Source: Manduca sexta (Eukaryota > Arthropoda > Insecta > Lepidoptera > Sphingidae). Taken from it: 64,000 nucleotides of DNA. The translations under genes were made by a program, and so were the position numbers. The notes beneath the pieces were generated by a model. It worked only from the letters and a program-made list of their open reading frames with translations. It was not told the origin of the DNA and did not search any database. Each line of letters begins with the position of its first letter. Within the stretch, counting starts at the first letter, position 1. This document shows, piece after piece, positions 23,176 to 32,900 of this stretch. The stretch is from contig NC_051121.1 of assembly GCF_014839805.1 (NCBI RefSeq), positions 6,307,116 through 6,371,115 on the forward strand, in the 5' to 3' direction.

Positions 23176-23785
23176 TTCACGAGTCTCATCTAAAAAAATA
23201 AAAATGATTCCATTATCTATAAATCAAAATACTTCAATTGATATTAAACTCAGCTACTTATGTAATTAAGTATGTAATAAATATATTCAATTACCTTTAA
23301 ACGGACGGCTATGCCTTTGGCTTTGAGACTCCAAATCGGGAGCAAACTTTTCTTTAATATACAATGCCATTCGTTTTGTAGCAAAGGGATATCATAAATC
23401 AATTAAGTATAATATGTCTTCTTTCCACTTTACACGCCTCTCGTTTGTCGTATATCGATATTATTTTACTATAGTAAGATACCACCATCGCGTTTTAACG
23501 AATAAATTAAATTTATAATTTTCTCGGTTTATCTCTTCGTACAATATCAAAGAAGACAAATATCTCGTTTACATGTGTCAAAAAACGATAAAATTATTTG
23601 CTCATGTTAGGGTTTGTAGACAAAAATACCACAGATTAATAAAACATTAATTTTTCTCTACTTTTCTCGTGACAAGTCGAGAAAATGAGCGCGCATGTTA
23701 GTGTCGGTAGACATATAGAGATAAACGACAAAATCACGAGAAAAAGTGTCGACAAAATTTTGTCGTCGTGCGCATGCTAGGCCGG

Positions 23786-24186
23786 CAGGATACGGCTTCA
23801 TGATGTGTCTTTGTAATGGGAATGCATCATCTGCTACAAATACGAATGGCATATTCTGTTGTCTTCCTGGAAGGCTTTGGTCATTGGGCAAATTTAATTC
23901 ATTATTTTGTAGTTTCTGATAGAAAGAAGTGTTTCTGAAAACTCCGCCATCTGATATTCTGCCCTGACAACCAATATCGGCGAATATAAAATTGTAGTTA
24001 GCGTCTACTATGGCCATTAACACCACACTGAATGTGGATTTATAATTAAAAAAGTCGCTTCCGCTGTTAATAGGTGCTTGTATGACGCAGTGTTTCCCGT
24101 CTACAGCGCCAATACAGTTTGGAAAATTCCACTTCTCATTGAATTCCTGAGCGATTGATAGCCATTCTTCTTCTGTTGACGGTGGC
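23786..24186 (-). pseudogene. Harbinger A transposase, catalytic exon
   Basis: After a CAG acceptor at about 24187 the exon reads PPSTEEEWLSIAQEFNEKWNFPNCIGAVDGKHCVIQAPINSG...VVLMAIVDANYNFIFADIGCQGRISDGGVF...NMPFVFVADDAFPLQRHIMKPYP. D in GAVDGKH and D in FVADDAF are the first two catalytic residues. The frame is fully open and breaks exactly at the element E border; the third catalytic residue lies at 19365-19783. Except for the insertion this exon seems intact. Confidence 0.87.
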
Positions 24187-24231
24187 TGAAATGAATAAAA
24201 AATTATTTTAGGGTGTATATTAATTAAACCG

Positions 24232-24327
24232 TTTTTTTACAGGCTGATGAGCAGGAGAATGAGCGAATTGGACAAGAAACTCCGGTAGTGGACCCTAATG
24301 CAGATACACAGTCAGATTTGTTGTAAT
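24232..24327 (+). other. Short exon-like fragment, unknown
   Basis: A TTTTTTTACAG acceptor is followed by ADEQENERIGQETPVVDPNADTQSDLL and a stop. The acidic sequence could be the end of an accessory protein of a Harbinger element, but I cannot place it. Confidence 0.25.
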
Positions 24328-24540
24328 AAATAAAATACGATTTGTAATAATAATTGTTAGTTATAATATGAAAAGACAGTTACAAAGGAAAAAGAAATTT
24401 TGACAGGCAATAGCATGAAGTTTGGTTCCACAAGGTTTATGTCTACATTCCAATAAGATTCAACAACACATTCACAACCTGCAGCTTCAGTAGGGTCAAG
24501 AAACACCACACCACAATGGCAACCATCAACATCACTGCAA

Positions 24541-24990
24541 TCTGGCCACACAATACCACCAAAAAAATCAAAACATGAAGACCCTCGAGTAGCCGAAGCC
24601 TACCGTATTTTAAAAGATACACATGATTCAAAGATAAGGGACAAGAGTCGAGCTTTTGGAAATCATGTTGCTTCAAAACATCGCGAATACTCAAAAAGGA
24701 CGAAAGCGTATGTTGAACATTACATAAATAATATACTGTTCGACGCTGATTTGGGGAAATTTGATTATTAGTCAAATTTAGCATCAACTCCGATGTCTTC
24801 ATATTGAAACAGTTCACAAAATACTTGCATTGTGTATTCTGTAGCCTCAGATCAATCCCCTCCACCCAACCAAATGGAAGCCAGTTCAGAAAGTAATGTC
24901 AATTTAGACCAACAATTACACATTCCGGATGATACCGCAACTGAAGAAACCAGCGAGTCTTTGCTGCATTTTATTAAACATTTTAAGTAA
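24541..24990 (+). pseudogene. MADF-protein C-terminal part (Harbinger-associated)
   Basis: Plus-strand reading: PPKKSKHEDPRVAEAYRILKDTHDSKIRDKSRAFGNHVASKHREYSKRTKAYVEHYINNILFDADLGKFDY, then a stop and a Ser/Gln-rich tail ending SESLLHFIKHFK. The R-D-x-(S/F)-x-x-F-G-x-H-V-A-x-K...YV-x-H-x-I-N-N-I-L-F block is the usual C-terminal segment of Harbinger MADF proteins; a relative is at 60950-61445. It lies between exons of the antisense transposase, an odd place, suggesting rearrangement or a third nested element. Confidence 0.65.
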
Positions 24991-25083
24991 CATGTATATC
25001 TTTTCTAGTTTCTTTTTGTTTATTTAAGTTCTCTGATTGTGTTTTTTTAAATAAATATCTTAAAATAAATTGTCTTAGTTTAT

Positions 25084-25575
25084 TTACTTACTTTCACTAA
25101 TAATTACGGTCGTGATAATAGGTGTGTAGGTATGTATAAAAGTAATAACTTTACTTACCTTAGCATAGTCTTGCAATGCTTCATTTATTGCTGCACATAC
25201 TTCAGATATAGCATTACATATTGTCGATTTAGACATTTTAGTAAAATACATGAGGCTTTCATAGGAATCTCCAGTTGCCAAAAATCGCAAAGTCACTGCT
25301 AGTTAGTCATATGCAGGAATCGAGTCTCTAAAATTCGTACTTGATTTTCGAATTTTTTCGCTGGTCAGAGATAGTAAATGATCAAAATCCTCTGGCGCCA
25401 TTCTACAAAAGTTTTGGAATTGTCCACTTTCTTCTTGTTTTGCATATCCGTCATTGTTTCACCTACATTATCCAGTTTCCTTCGATGCATTAAATTTGTA
25501 ACCCACCAACGTCTCTTCCTTCTTTTTATTTTTTGAGTTTTTGCGACAAAATAATAAATGCAGCACTTGCAATAA
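25084..25575 (-). pseudogene. Harbinger A transposase N-terminus
   Basis: On minus: RRKRRWWVTNLMHRR, then one frame away QFQNFCRMAPEDFDHLLSLTSEKIRKSSTNFRDSIPAYD, stop, LAVTLRFLATGDSYESLMYFTKMSKSTICNAISEVCAAINEALQDY. This is the standard HARBI1-like N-terminal region with its helix-turn-helix (SYESL..F..S.STI..AI.EVC.AI). One nonsense codon and one frameshift are visible. It precedes the catalytic exon at 24186 with about 0.9 kb between. Confidence 0.75.
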
Positions 25576-25659
25576 TGATATCGCTGTCAGAGTCACACAT
25601 AACGAAGCACTACCAATACTAACCACAGAATTGACACGAATGAGCAAAGAACATTCGAT

Positions 25660-25828
25660 CTAGCTTTTGTTTACACTAAAAGATTACGAAAGAATGCTCT
25701 TGTTCTAGCTCTAGCTCTATGTTCGTTTGATGTAAATCGATACCTCTAGCTTTCGTTTACACTAAAAGATTACGAAAGAATGCTCTTGTTCTAGCTCTAG
25801 CTCTATGTTCGTTTGATGTAAATCGACC
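25660..25828. repeat. Tandemly duplicated right end of Harbinger A
   Basis: Two nearly identical units of about 85 bp (25660-25744 and 25745-25828) run from CTAGCTTT(T/C)GTTTACACT to the terminal GATGTAAATCGA. The element's last 85 bp, with terminal repeat, exist twice in direct order. Confidence 0.8.
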
Positions 25829-25886
25829 TTAACATTCGTCATTGTCTCTGGTGGTTCTAAAAATGTAGCCGAGATGTGTTTGGTAA

Positions 25887-25944
25887 AAATAATAAATAGA
25901 AAGTTTTTATAATTGTAGTTATAAAACCTTTCTATTTATTATTT
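25887..25944. repeat. 25-bp inverted repeat with 8-nt spacer
   Basis: 25887-25911 and 25920-25944 pair with one mismatch (AAATAATAAATAGAAAG arm). A shorter inverted repeat, GCCGCATTGTAATGCGGC, follows at about 25947-25964. Confidence 0.7.
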
Positions 25945-25989
25945 ATGCCGCATTGTAATGCGGCATATGATTTCGAGATTGTATCCCAA

Positions 25990-27232
25990 AAATAAAGCAA
26001 TGCAGTAGTAGCAGAACGTGGTTCCTGGTTATTTCGGACTTCGATACTCACACGACAGTGCCGGGCACACGTGTTCTCTTGCGATGTGCATATAATAGCC
26101 GGAGAATTTTATCTAAATTAACAGTTAATCATGGTGATGCGAGAAAATACCATATTACCCCATTCGAAGGGTCTCATTTCAACACGAGGGCATTCAGACT
26201 GCGTAGCAACCTACGCGATAACAATGTATTGAGAGCGATTAAAGATGACAAATTTCATAGCAATGAAGACATCGCGGCGGTAGAGGCGGAGGCCCAATCC
26301 ATCACTACAGCCGGCGCGGTGGATAGCCAACTAGAATATGTAAAGAAAAATACGGCATATGAAATGTTTAGAAATCTGGAAGAAAATTTAAAAAAATAAG
26401 AGGCGTTAGGTCATTATTATTCATAAGAAGAAAATTATCAGATATGAAGTATAGAGAAGCGAGTCACTATTGAAGCGTTGATCGTAATTGGATAAAATAT
26501 TTACTGAAATAAAAGAAACAGTCAGAATTGAGTGACGTAGAAAAGATTTACTATTTGTTGTTGTCAATGCCAATGTCCTATGAAAGTATATCATTACTGC
26601 GTTAGAGTCCCAAGAAGTAATGAAATTTGTTTTGTAAAAATAGATTGTTAGGAGATGAAGAGAAACAGAAATTTTATAAAAATATTAATGAGGAATAGAA
26701 CATTCAATGAATGGCATTTAATTTTTATACACACCTGGACACAAGAAATACCATTGTATAAGAACTGAGTTATAATGAAAGAAGTAAATACAATTAAGTA
26801 AGAGGTAATTATAACCAGCTAGCCGGTAATAGTAATTATTCAGGAAGAGAAAATTAAAACCGAAGGCGTGGTCACAATAACTATTATGTAGGAAGAGCCA
26901 GACCATTAGAGAGAGGCTATCAGCCATATGCAGTGGAGAATACAGCAGTGCACGGAGCAGCTTTCCGTAGTAAAATTAATGAGTATAATATTAACATTAA
27001 CGATAAACTAGTATTGTATGTACACTTCAACTGTTCTGATCATTTAATAAATAGTAAGGACGTATTTTCTGATTATAAAGTGTTAGGTAGACCTAAGAAT
27101 ATTGCAGCGGCAAAAAATAGGGAATGCAGTATGTATAGGAAATATAAAGACTAAAACTTTTCTTGGAAAAGGACCTTTAGAATGCACCGTCAAAAGTGTA
27201 TATGATGTACAAGATTTAAGGGAAAATATGTA
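25990..27232 (+). pseudogene. gag: Second Ty1/copia relic: gag and protease (copia 2)
   Basis: ATG-like frame 26058-26399 includes KYHITPFEGSHFNTRAFRLRSNLRDNNVL, the start of a copia gag. Later frames give LSDVEKIYYLLLSMPMSYESISLL and NRLLGDEEKQK (UBN2 gag), then a degraded knuckle (YTPGHKKYHC-like, about 26730). The protease follows: NCSDHLINSKDVFSDYK...PKNIAAAKN, where the catalytic D-S-G has become F-N-C. GNIKTKTFLGKGPLECTVKSVYDVQDLRENM runs to 27232 in another frame. Many stops; it differs from copia 1 and is older. Integrase and reverse transcriptase are missing. Confidence 0.7.
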
Positions 27233-27359
27233 GATCGATTCGCGGCTACATGTTCGCGGTTCGCGGTGTTTCCCGAACGGAGTCGATTTTTTGTTCCGCG
27301 ACAAAGGGTACGCGCTTTGTTCGCGACTCGTGGTCGCGAAAAGTATTCACACTTGTCAA

Positions 27360-27930
27360 CACGGTCCCCAACTTAGGGGTTTTCCCCCCAAATTTAGGGG
27401 GTAAATTAGTGGGATGGGATTTTATATGTTTAGGGGTATTTTTAGGGTTTTTCTGAATATATAATATTCTGAATATAATAGAACTATCCAATGCAATAAT
27501 AGCGTTTGTTACGGTTCCCATTTCGAATGCAAGTGTTGAACATGCTTTCTCGATCTATAATATAGTTAAAAATAAGCTACGAAATAGACTATCGATTGAA
27601 ATGTTGCAAAGCATAATGATGATTCGATTCACAGTAATTCGTAATGATGGATCTTGCACAACATTCAATCCATCTTCTAAAATCTTAAGTTTATTCAATG
27701 TTAACATGTATGAGTTTAAAAATTCTGACTCTTCAGAGGAAACTGACATAATTTTTAATGTATTAGTTAATTTATAAATAAAAAGCATTAACAAATATTA
27801 CTGAATATTATTTATTATATATTATTTTGATTGATTATTATTTTTAGGGGGATTTTCAAATAATTGAGGCAGTTTTAGGGGGTTTTGACTTAGAGTTAGG
27901 GGTAAATATTTCTGAGAGTTGGTAACACTG
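27360..27930. mobile_element. Short hAT element with 8-bp target duplication
   Basis: The left end begins CACGGTCCCCAAC and the right end, reversed, begins CAGTGTTACCAAC. Flanks are CTTGTCAA (27352-27359) and CTCGTCAA (27931-27938), an 8-bp duplication with one mismatch as hAT elements make. Inner ends carry several TTAGGGG/CCCCTAA motifs. At 571 bp it keeps only the transposase dimerisation region, so it is an internally deleted, non-autonomous copy. Confidence 0.72.
27483..27778 (+). pseudogene. hAT dimerisation (hATC) region of the short element
   Basis: The plus frame reads AFVTVPISNASVEHAFSIYNIVKNKLRNRLSIEMLQSIMMIRF..., matching the hATC motif (P-x-S-N-A-x-x-E-R-x-F-S...K...KLRNRL....L..I..I). 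The R after E is replaced by H. The frame is open to the stop at 27776-27778. No catalytic core remains. Confidence 0.75.
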
Positions 27931-28544
27931 CTCGTCAAATGCCAGAAGCGCGTATGACGCGGTATCGAGCGGTCGTATGCAAGTTTATTTTTTGTCACTC
28001 TGAGCATCACCTGAACTAATGAACAAGAATTGGCTCTCCTCGAGTACTATCAAGGAGAACGTGAAGAACGTGAGAACGGAGAAGTATAGGCATACTTTGG
28101 CAGGCGAAATACGCTGATACATAAAAACAAAAGTACATGACTCTTGGAGAAGAATAAGTGAATCGGAAGAATGGGATTTTGTCAAGATAAAGATCTTATA
28201 GCAAAAGTAAGGGATTCTTTTCACATTGGCGCAGGCTCGGGCTAAATTTATAAGCCGATATACTGCGAGTTCAGAATATGTTAATAGACAAATTCTATAT
28301 CGATCGAAAGTATGAAGCCTTATAGAGTATGCAAACGTTAGGTTGAATATTTTTTCCTGTCACAACTCTTGGGTAGGCAGGTATAAACAGGTAAATCGAT
28401 ACTAGTAACTTGCATCGGTCTGGTTAATATGTTAATTAAAATTTGCTTAAAATAAAGATTATTTCATTGCGAACACGGTGGTATAGGGTTGTTTGCGAAA
28501 AAACAGTCCGGAATCCCGGTTGTCGAGAAAAAAAAAGTGAAATG

Positions 28545-29043
28545 TTGCGGCGAGCGAATGCGTGCGACAGAGAAGTCCCAGCGAACCATCCTATGCGATA
28601 GAAAAGCAGCTGTGTATAGTCCGTCCATTAAATGAAAGAGAGCCTAAGTTTGGCTCAAAGACGGATGGCGCAAAAATTCGCCAATCAGGACGGCTGCTAC
28701 TCAGTTCTAATAATCCATCACTGAATTTAGTAAGTTGCGTCAAACGACTTATTGAAATATCATCAGATAGACGAAGATCTCGAGAGGATTTATGCAGCTT
28801 CTTTAAACCACTTGAGGAAAGGTGAAGGCTGCCCCTAGAACAATTATTGCTGGTTGGCCTAAAATCGCCCTTATAAGTGTAGGCATCGACTGCCCAGCAA
28901 GGTCAATTAGGTCGGCGGTGGCCTCTTACAATTACGAAAATAATACTCCTCTGGACAAGACCTTAAATCGCGGTCACTGGAGAGGCGCAACAAATTTCTT
29001 CAAACATGACTGCAAGCGGAGAGACTGGATAGAGACTTTCTAA
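28545..29043 (+). pseudogene. Tyrosine-recombinase relic (DIRS/Crypton-like)
   Basis: Two overlapping frames give CIVRPLNEREPKF...LLLSSNNPSLNLVSCVKRLIEISSD...LCSFFKPLEER and, one base out, RTIIAGWPKIALISVGIDCPARSIRSAVASYNYENNTPLDKTLNRGHWRGATNFFKHDCKR. The second part fits the C-terminus of tyrosine recombinases in DIRS/Crypton elements: W.K..L...GID....S.RSA..S......PLD..L.RG.WR....F...Y, with the RSIRSA arginine block and the GHWR near the end. The terminal tyrosine is replaced (KHDC). A relic of a non-DDE, non-LINE mobile element. Confidence 0.5.
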
Positions 29044-29249
29044 GGATAGTAATAATGCTCTGAATGACACATTCGTGTCAATCCGATAAATCATTGAAAT
29101 TATAATTGTGAATTTTGGTTTAAAATAATTAAATGTTCCTTGATTAAAGAATAAGTTCTAGTTTTCTTTTTAACTTAAATATTTGAGATATAAAAAAAGG
29201 GGTTGTGAAACGGAAGAAATTAAAATCTAAATATTTGCAATGAAGTTCC

Positions 29250-29525
29250 GAATCGGATATTCCGAATATTGCAGACACAGATGATTCTGATTTGATGAAT
29301 ACGTATCAAAATGCTTACAAGAGAAAGGCAGTAAAAGAAACTGGGAGCCACAAAACTTCACGGTACCATTTGGTATTAGTGACATCAACTATTTTACAAG
29401 TAATGTAGATTTAAAAGAGGGGGAGTGGGTTGTGGTGAAATTTGTAATAAAAAAAAAGCTTATAACACTGTTGACCGCGTTTGATACATAAAAAACAACA
29501 TACCTGTTAAACAATTTTAAGTAAA
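29250..29525 (+). pseudogene. Possible transposase tail fragment, family unsure
   Basis: Frames contain DDSDLMNTYQNAYKRKAVKETG, WEPQNFTVPFGISDINYFTSNVDLKEGEWVVVKFVIKKK and YIKNNIPVKQF. The 'L-x-E-G-E-W-V-V-V-K-F' segment resembles a small linker found at C-termini of several insect TE proteins, jerky/pogo-like ones among them. Two frames and a stop are needed. The match is weak. Confidence 0.3.
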
Positions 29526-29639
29526 CTTGAAAACTGCATGTCCATATTGCTATGCTTAATGCATATTCAAGTATTTCGATTGTGAACAGACAGCATATAT
29601 GCTGATTTATGTCTAAAAAAAAAGTTTTAAATCACATGA

Positions 29640-29800
29640 CATATGGGCCGTTTAGTTATTTTATCCTCTTCTTTTACTGGTGGTCCACGCTACATGCACG
29701 AACGTACACAAGATTCTTTTTGTTACGTAAGAAAATATGGACGTCCCGACTTATTTATTACTGTAACTACCAATCCCAAGTGGGATGTACAATTACCTAG
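29640..29800 (+). pseudogene. Helitron Rep/helicase fragment
   Basis: GRLVILSSSFTGGPRYMHERTQDSFCYVRKYGRPDLFITVTTNPKWDVQ matches the highly conserved Helitron-like N-terminal domain (GR.VILPSSFTGGPRYM...QDA..YVR.YGRPDLFITFTCNP.W). Only this block of about 50 codons is present; Rep catalytic residues and helicase are not. It directly precedes the piggyBac fragment, so it is a small insertion or rolling-circle scrap. Confidence 0.85.
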
Positions 29801-29804
29801 AGTC

Positions 29805-29942
29805 ACGAACCACTGGAACCCTATATCGGAACACCTCTGATACAGGAGACCATTAGCTTGAACAAATTTGAAAAAAATCGTCAGTCTGCATTTCAATGAC
29901 AACAGTAAGAACCTTCCTAGGGAACATCCTGATCATGACCGC
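29805..29942 (+). pseudogene. piggyBac transposase, N-side piece (interrupted by hAT)
   Basis: The reading includes TPLIQETISLNKFEK, and, with frame changes, a NDNSKNLPREHPDHDR-like stretch, the region just before the first catalytic aspartate in piggyBac transposases. It breaks at the hAT target duplication ATGACCGC (29935-29942) and resumes at 33806 with IYKIRPLVDSLNEAYS. Upstream parts are replaced by the Helitron piece. Confidence 0.75.
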
Positions 29943-32900
29943 CAGTGGCGTAACTACAGGGTGGCAAGTCGGCAAAATGCCACGGGCCCCCAGCTGGAAG
30001 GGGCCCCCGGTCAGAGGAGAACCACAACTCCCAGCATTTATTATTTATCATACATGTTTAGTAAAAAAAGTTTCGTCTTTGATTTTTTTTTTTACCTACT
30101 GAGTTGCATAAGCAAGTTCAAAAATGTATTAAAAATTCAAAGGATTTGTAAAAAAAGTTGTAACCCAGTTTTAGAACGTATCCGATGCCACGCGTGTTGG
30201 TATTACTGCGGATGTTCGGGGAATTCCCGCTGTAAATTTCGGTCAACAGCGCTTTGAGTATACTTACCTACGCGTCCCGACAATTTGACGCTCTCGGGGA
30301 ATCCCCGATTCAAGTTTGTATATAAGAAAGAGTCCACTATTCTATTATTACGCAAGCTCTCAAGCAGTTAGCTGTTTATTATTGTAAGAATTGGGTGTTT
30401 GTTGCAAGTGAGAATATAATAAGTCAATTGGGAAAATAGGTTGACTATGTCTACGCGGTAAGAATTTTATTCTAATATTTAAAATAATTTATAAGATAAC
30501 AATCATTTTAATTTTTAATCTACCTATAAAAGCACAAATCACTATTTTGATATTTCGTAACTACCGAAACTATTTACCTATGTTCATCGTTCTTTCAATA
30601 ATTATAAAATTGCACGCTTGAATTAAGCATTGAACAAACTGGTGGACTTTCGTTACATACATTTGTACGGTCGCTTTTTTGGCATTTCTTAGCAATCAGA
30701 TTTTTCATTTTATAAAAACTATAGTATTATTACAAACTTTTTTACGGTGTTGTTTTAGAAAGTATCAGAGTGGAAGCGAAAAACGAAAGCGAAAGAAGGA
30801 GTCTGAAGAACAAAACAAAAAGTTACCTAAAATAAGTCAGTACTTTAAGAATGAAGATAGTATAGAAGAACAATCAAATGAACAGTGCGTCAGAAGGGCA
30901 GAAAATGATGTCGTCATAAGTGGTAATATCGCAGAGCCCGATAACAGTGAATATTTAGATTCAGAGCAACCACAACCCGGTACGAGCAAATCTTCAAACG
31001 AATCATTTTTAAATATAGAAAAATTAAAATCTTTACCGTACGTTACTGATAAAGGTAACTTCAAAGAACTCAATGATCAAGTAAAACGGTTTGTGATCGA
31101 AAACGGACCCTGTAAACCAAAAGGCTCCTTTTTAAGGGATAGTAACAAAAGATCTTTCTTGGATAGATATTATTACAGTATTTCTAAATCTGGCGTAAAG
31201 TTAGAACGTACGTGGCTGTGCTATTCCCTATTGCTGCAAAAGCATATTGTGAACCATGTTGGTTATTCACAAGTAGGGCATCTAAAAATATACAAAATAT
31301 TTGGATGGAAGGCTATGATGATTGGAAACATATTGTGGAAGCCATAGAAAGACATGAGACATCGAAAGAACATTTGCATTCATGCTTTGTACATCGACAG
31401 TGGCAATTACATGGAACACTAGATGAAGAGCAAGAGTCCATTATCAAGAGAGAAAAAAATTTTTGGCGCCAGGTACTCACTAGACTCCTTGATGTTACTC
31501 TAACACTTTCAACTTGTAATTTAGCTTTTCGTGGCCATAGAGAACTGGTATATGCCCACGATTCAGGTCCAAAAGGAAATTTTTTGAGTATTGTTGAGTT
31601 ATTAGCCAAATACGATCCTATTTTACAAGAGTTGCTAAGCAAACCTAAGGGCCAGATTAAATACTTAAGTCCAAAAATACAAAATGAGCTCATTGCTGTT
31701 CTGGTTCAAAAAGTGGAAAATGCTCTGGTAAATGAAATAGTAACCGCACCATTTTATTCCATTTTATTTGATACTACTCAAGATATTTCCAAAACAGATC
31801 AATTGTGTGAACTTTACCGTTACTGTATAATCGAGAAAGATGAAAATGGAACTCCAAAGACTCTTGTAATTAAAGAGTCATTTTTAGGATTTGATGAGGT
31901 TAAGGATCAAACTGCCTTAGCAATGTCCAAGCAGATAATAAAATCCATAAATGACAAAAGTATTTCTCTCAATAAGTGCCGTGGACAAGGGTACGACGGA
32001 GCTAATACCATGAAAGGCACTTATGGCGGAGTTCAAAAACTCATAAGAGATGTAGAGCCAAATGCAGTTTATGTCCATTGTGCTGCTCATAATTTAAATT
32101 TGGTGGTAAATGATGCAGTAAAAGAGGTCATAGAAATACAAACATTATTCGAAACTGTGCAACAAATTTATAATTTTTTTGGCCATAGTATTAAACGATG
32201 GAATATATTATCTAGTTTTATATCTGACAATAAAGGAGAGACCCGGGTATCATCAAATTCAGTAACATTAAAAACAATGAATCCAACTAGATGGGCAGGA
32301 CGCTTCGATGCCATGTTTGCTTTAAAAGTTCGGTTTGTTGATGTTCAAAAAGCGCTTACAAAAACTATTTTATTAAATTCCAAAACAGATGACAGAAATG
32401 AAGCTATCTTGCTGAAGAAGAAGATAGAAAACTACAATTTTATTATGTTGTTAGTTTTCCATTGCAAAGTCTTGCAAACTATAGACGCGGCTTCTAAAGC
32501 ACTTCAGTCTAAAGCCATCGATCTTTCAAATGCTTCAAAGCGTTTACAAGTATGTCTAGAACAACTTGAAAAGTATCGAAATGAATTTGAAGATTTAAAA
32601 ATGGAGGCAAATAGTATTGCAACGAAATGGTCTATAAACCCTGAATTTCCTAAAACTCGTCAGAGAAAAGTGAAACGTCATTTTGATGAAATTTGTGAGG
32701 ATGAACGTCTCCAAGATCCTGAAAGCTTGTTTAAAGTGAACATATTCTATCGTGTATTAGACATAATCATTAATCAACTGAGATCGCGTTTCCTTGGAAT
32801 GAATGAAATTGTTTCCAATTTCAGTGTCTTGCAACCTGCCACTTTACAAAATTTGAACGATACTGATTTGTTGGAGAAGGCTTTAGCATTTGTCCATCTA

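Larger units (their letters stand above)
19784..23785. mobile_element. Harbinger-like element E nested in Harbinger A
   Basis: The termini are exact inverted repeats over 17 bp: CCGGCCTAGCATGCGCA on the left and TGCGCATGCTAGGCCGG on the right. CAG flanks both sides (19781-19783 and 23786-23788). Removing the element plus one CAG puts the two transposase halves of the host element in the same frame (PYP then GTHARG), which supports these exact borders. Subterminal regions hold further copies of catgcgca and of TCTCG/CGAGA motifs. A decayed Harbinger catalytic fragment lies at 23058-23175 and a mariner at 21.3-22.4 kb. Confidence 0.82.
18911..25828. mobile_element. PIF/Harbinger transposon A with terminal inverted repeats
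   Basis: The left end (18911) reads AGGTCGATTTACATCAAACG and the right end (25810-25828) is its reverse complement, CGTTTGATGTAAATCGACC. Both are flanked by TTA (18908-18910 and 25829-25831), the 3-bp TWA duplication typical of Harbinger. The element carries a minus-strand transposase in pieces: N-terminus at about 25.1-25.6 kb, catalytic exon at 23789-24186, C-terminus at 19365-19783. It also carries MADF fragments on plus. A 4-kb element (19784-23785) is inserted in the transposase. Without the insert A is about 2.9 kb. Confidence 0.85.

Noticed and set aside
24443..24865. 140-codon minus-strand frame
   Set aside because: Antisense to the MADF C-terminal sequence on plus, which carries the recognisable motif.
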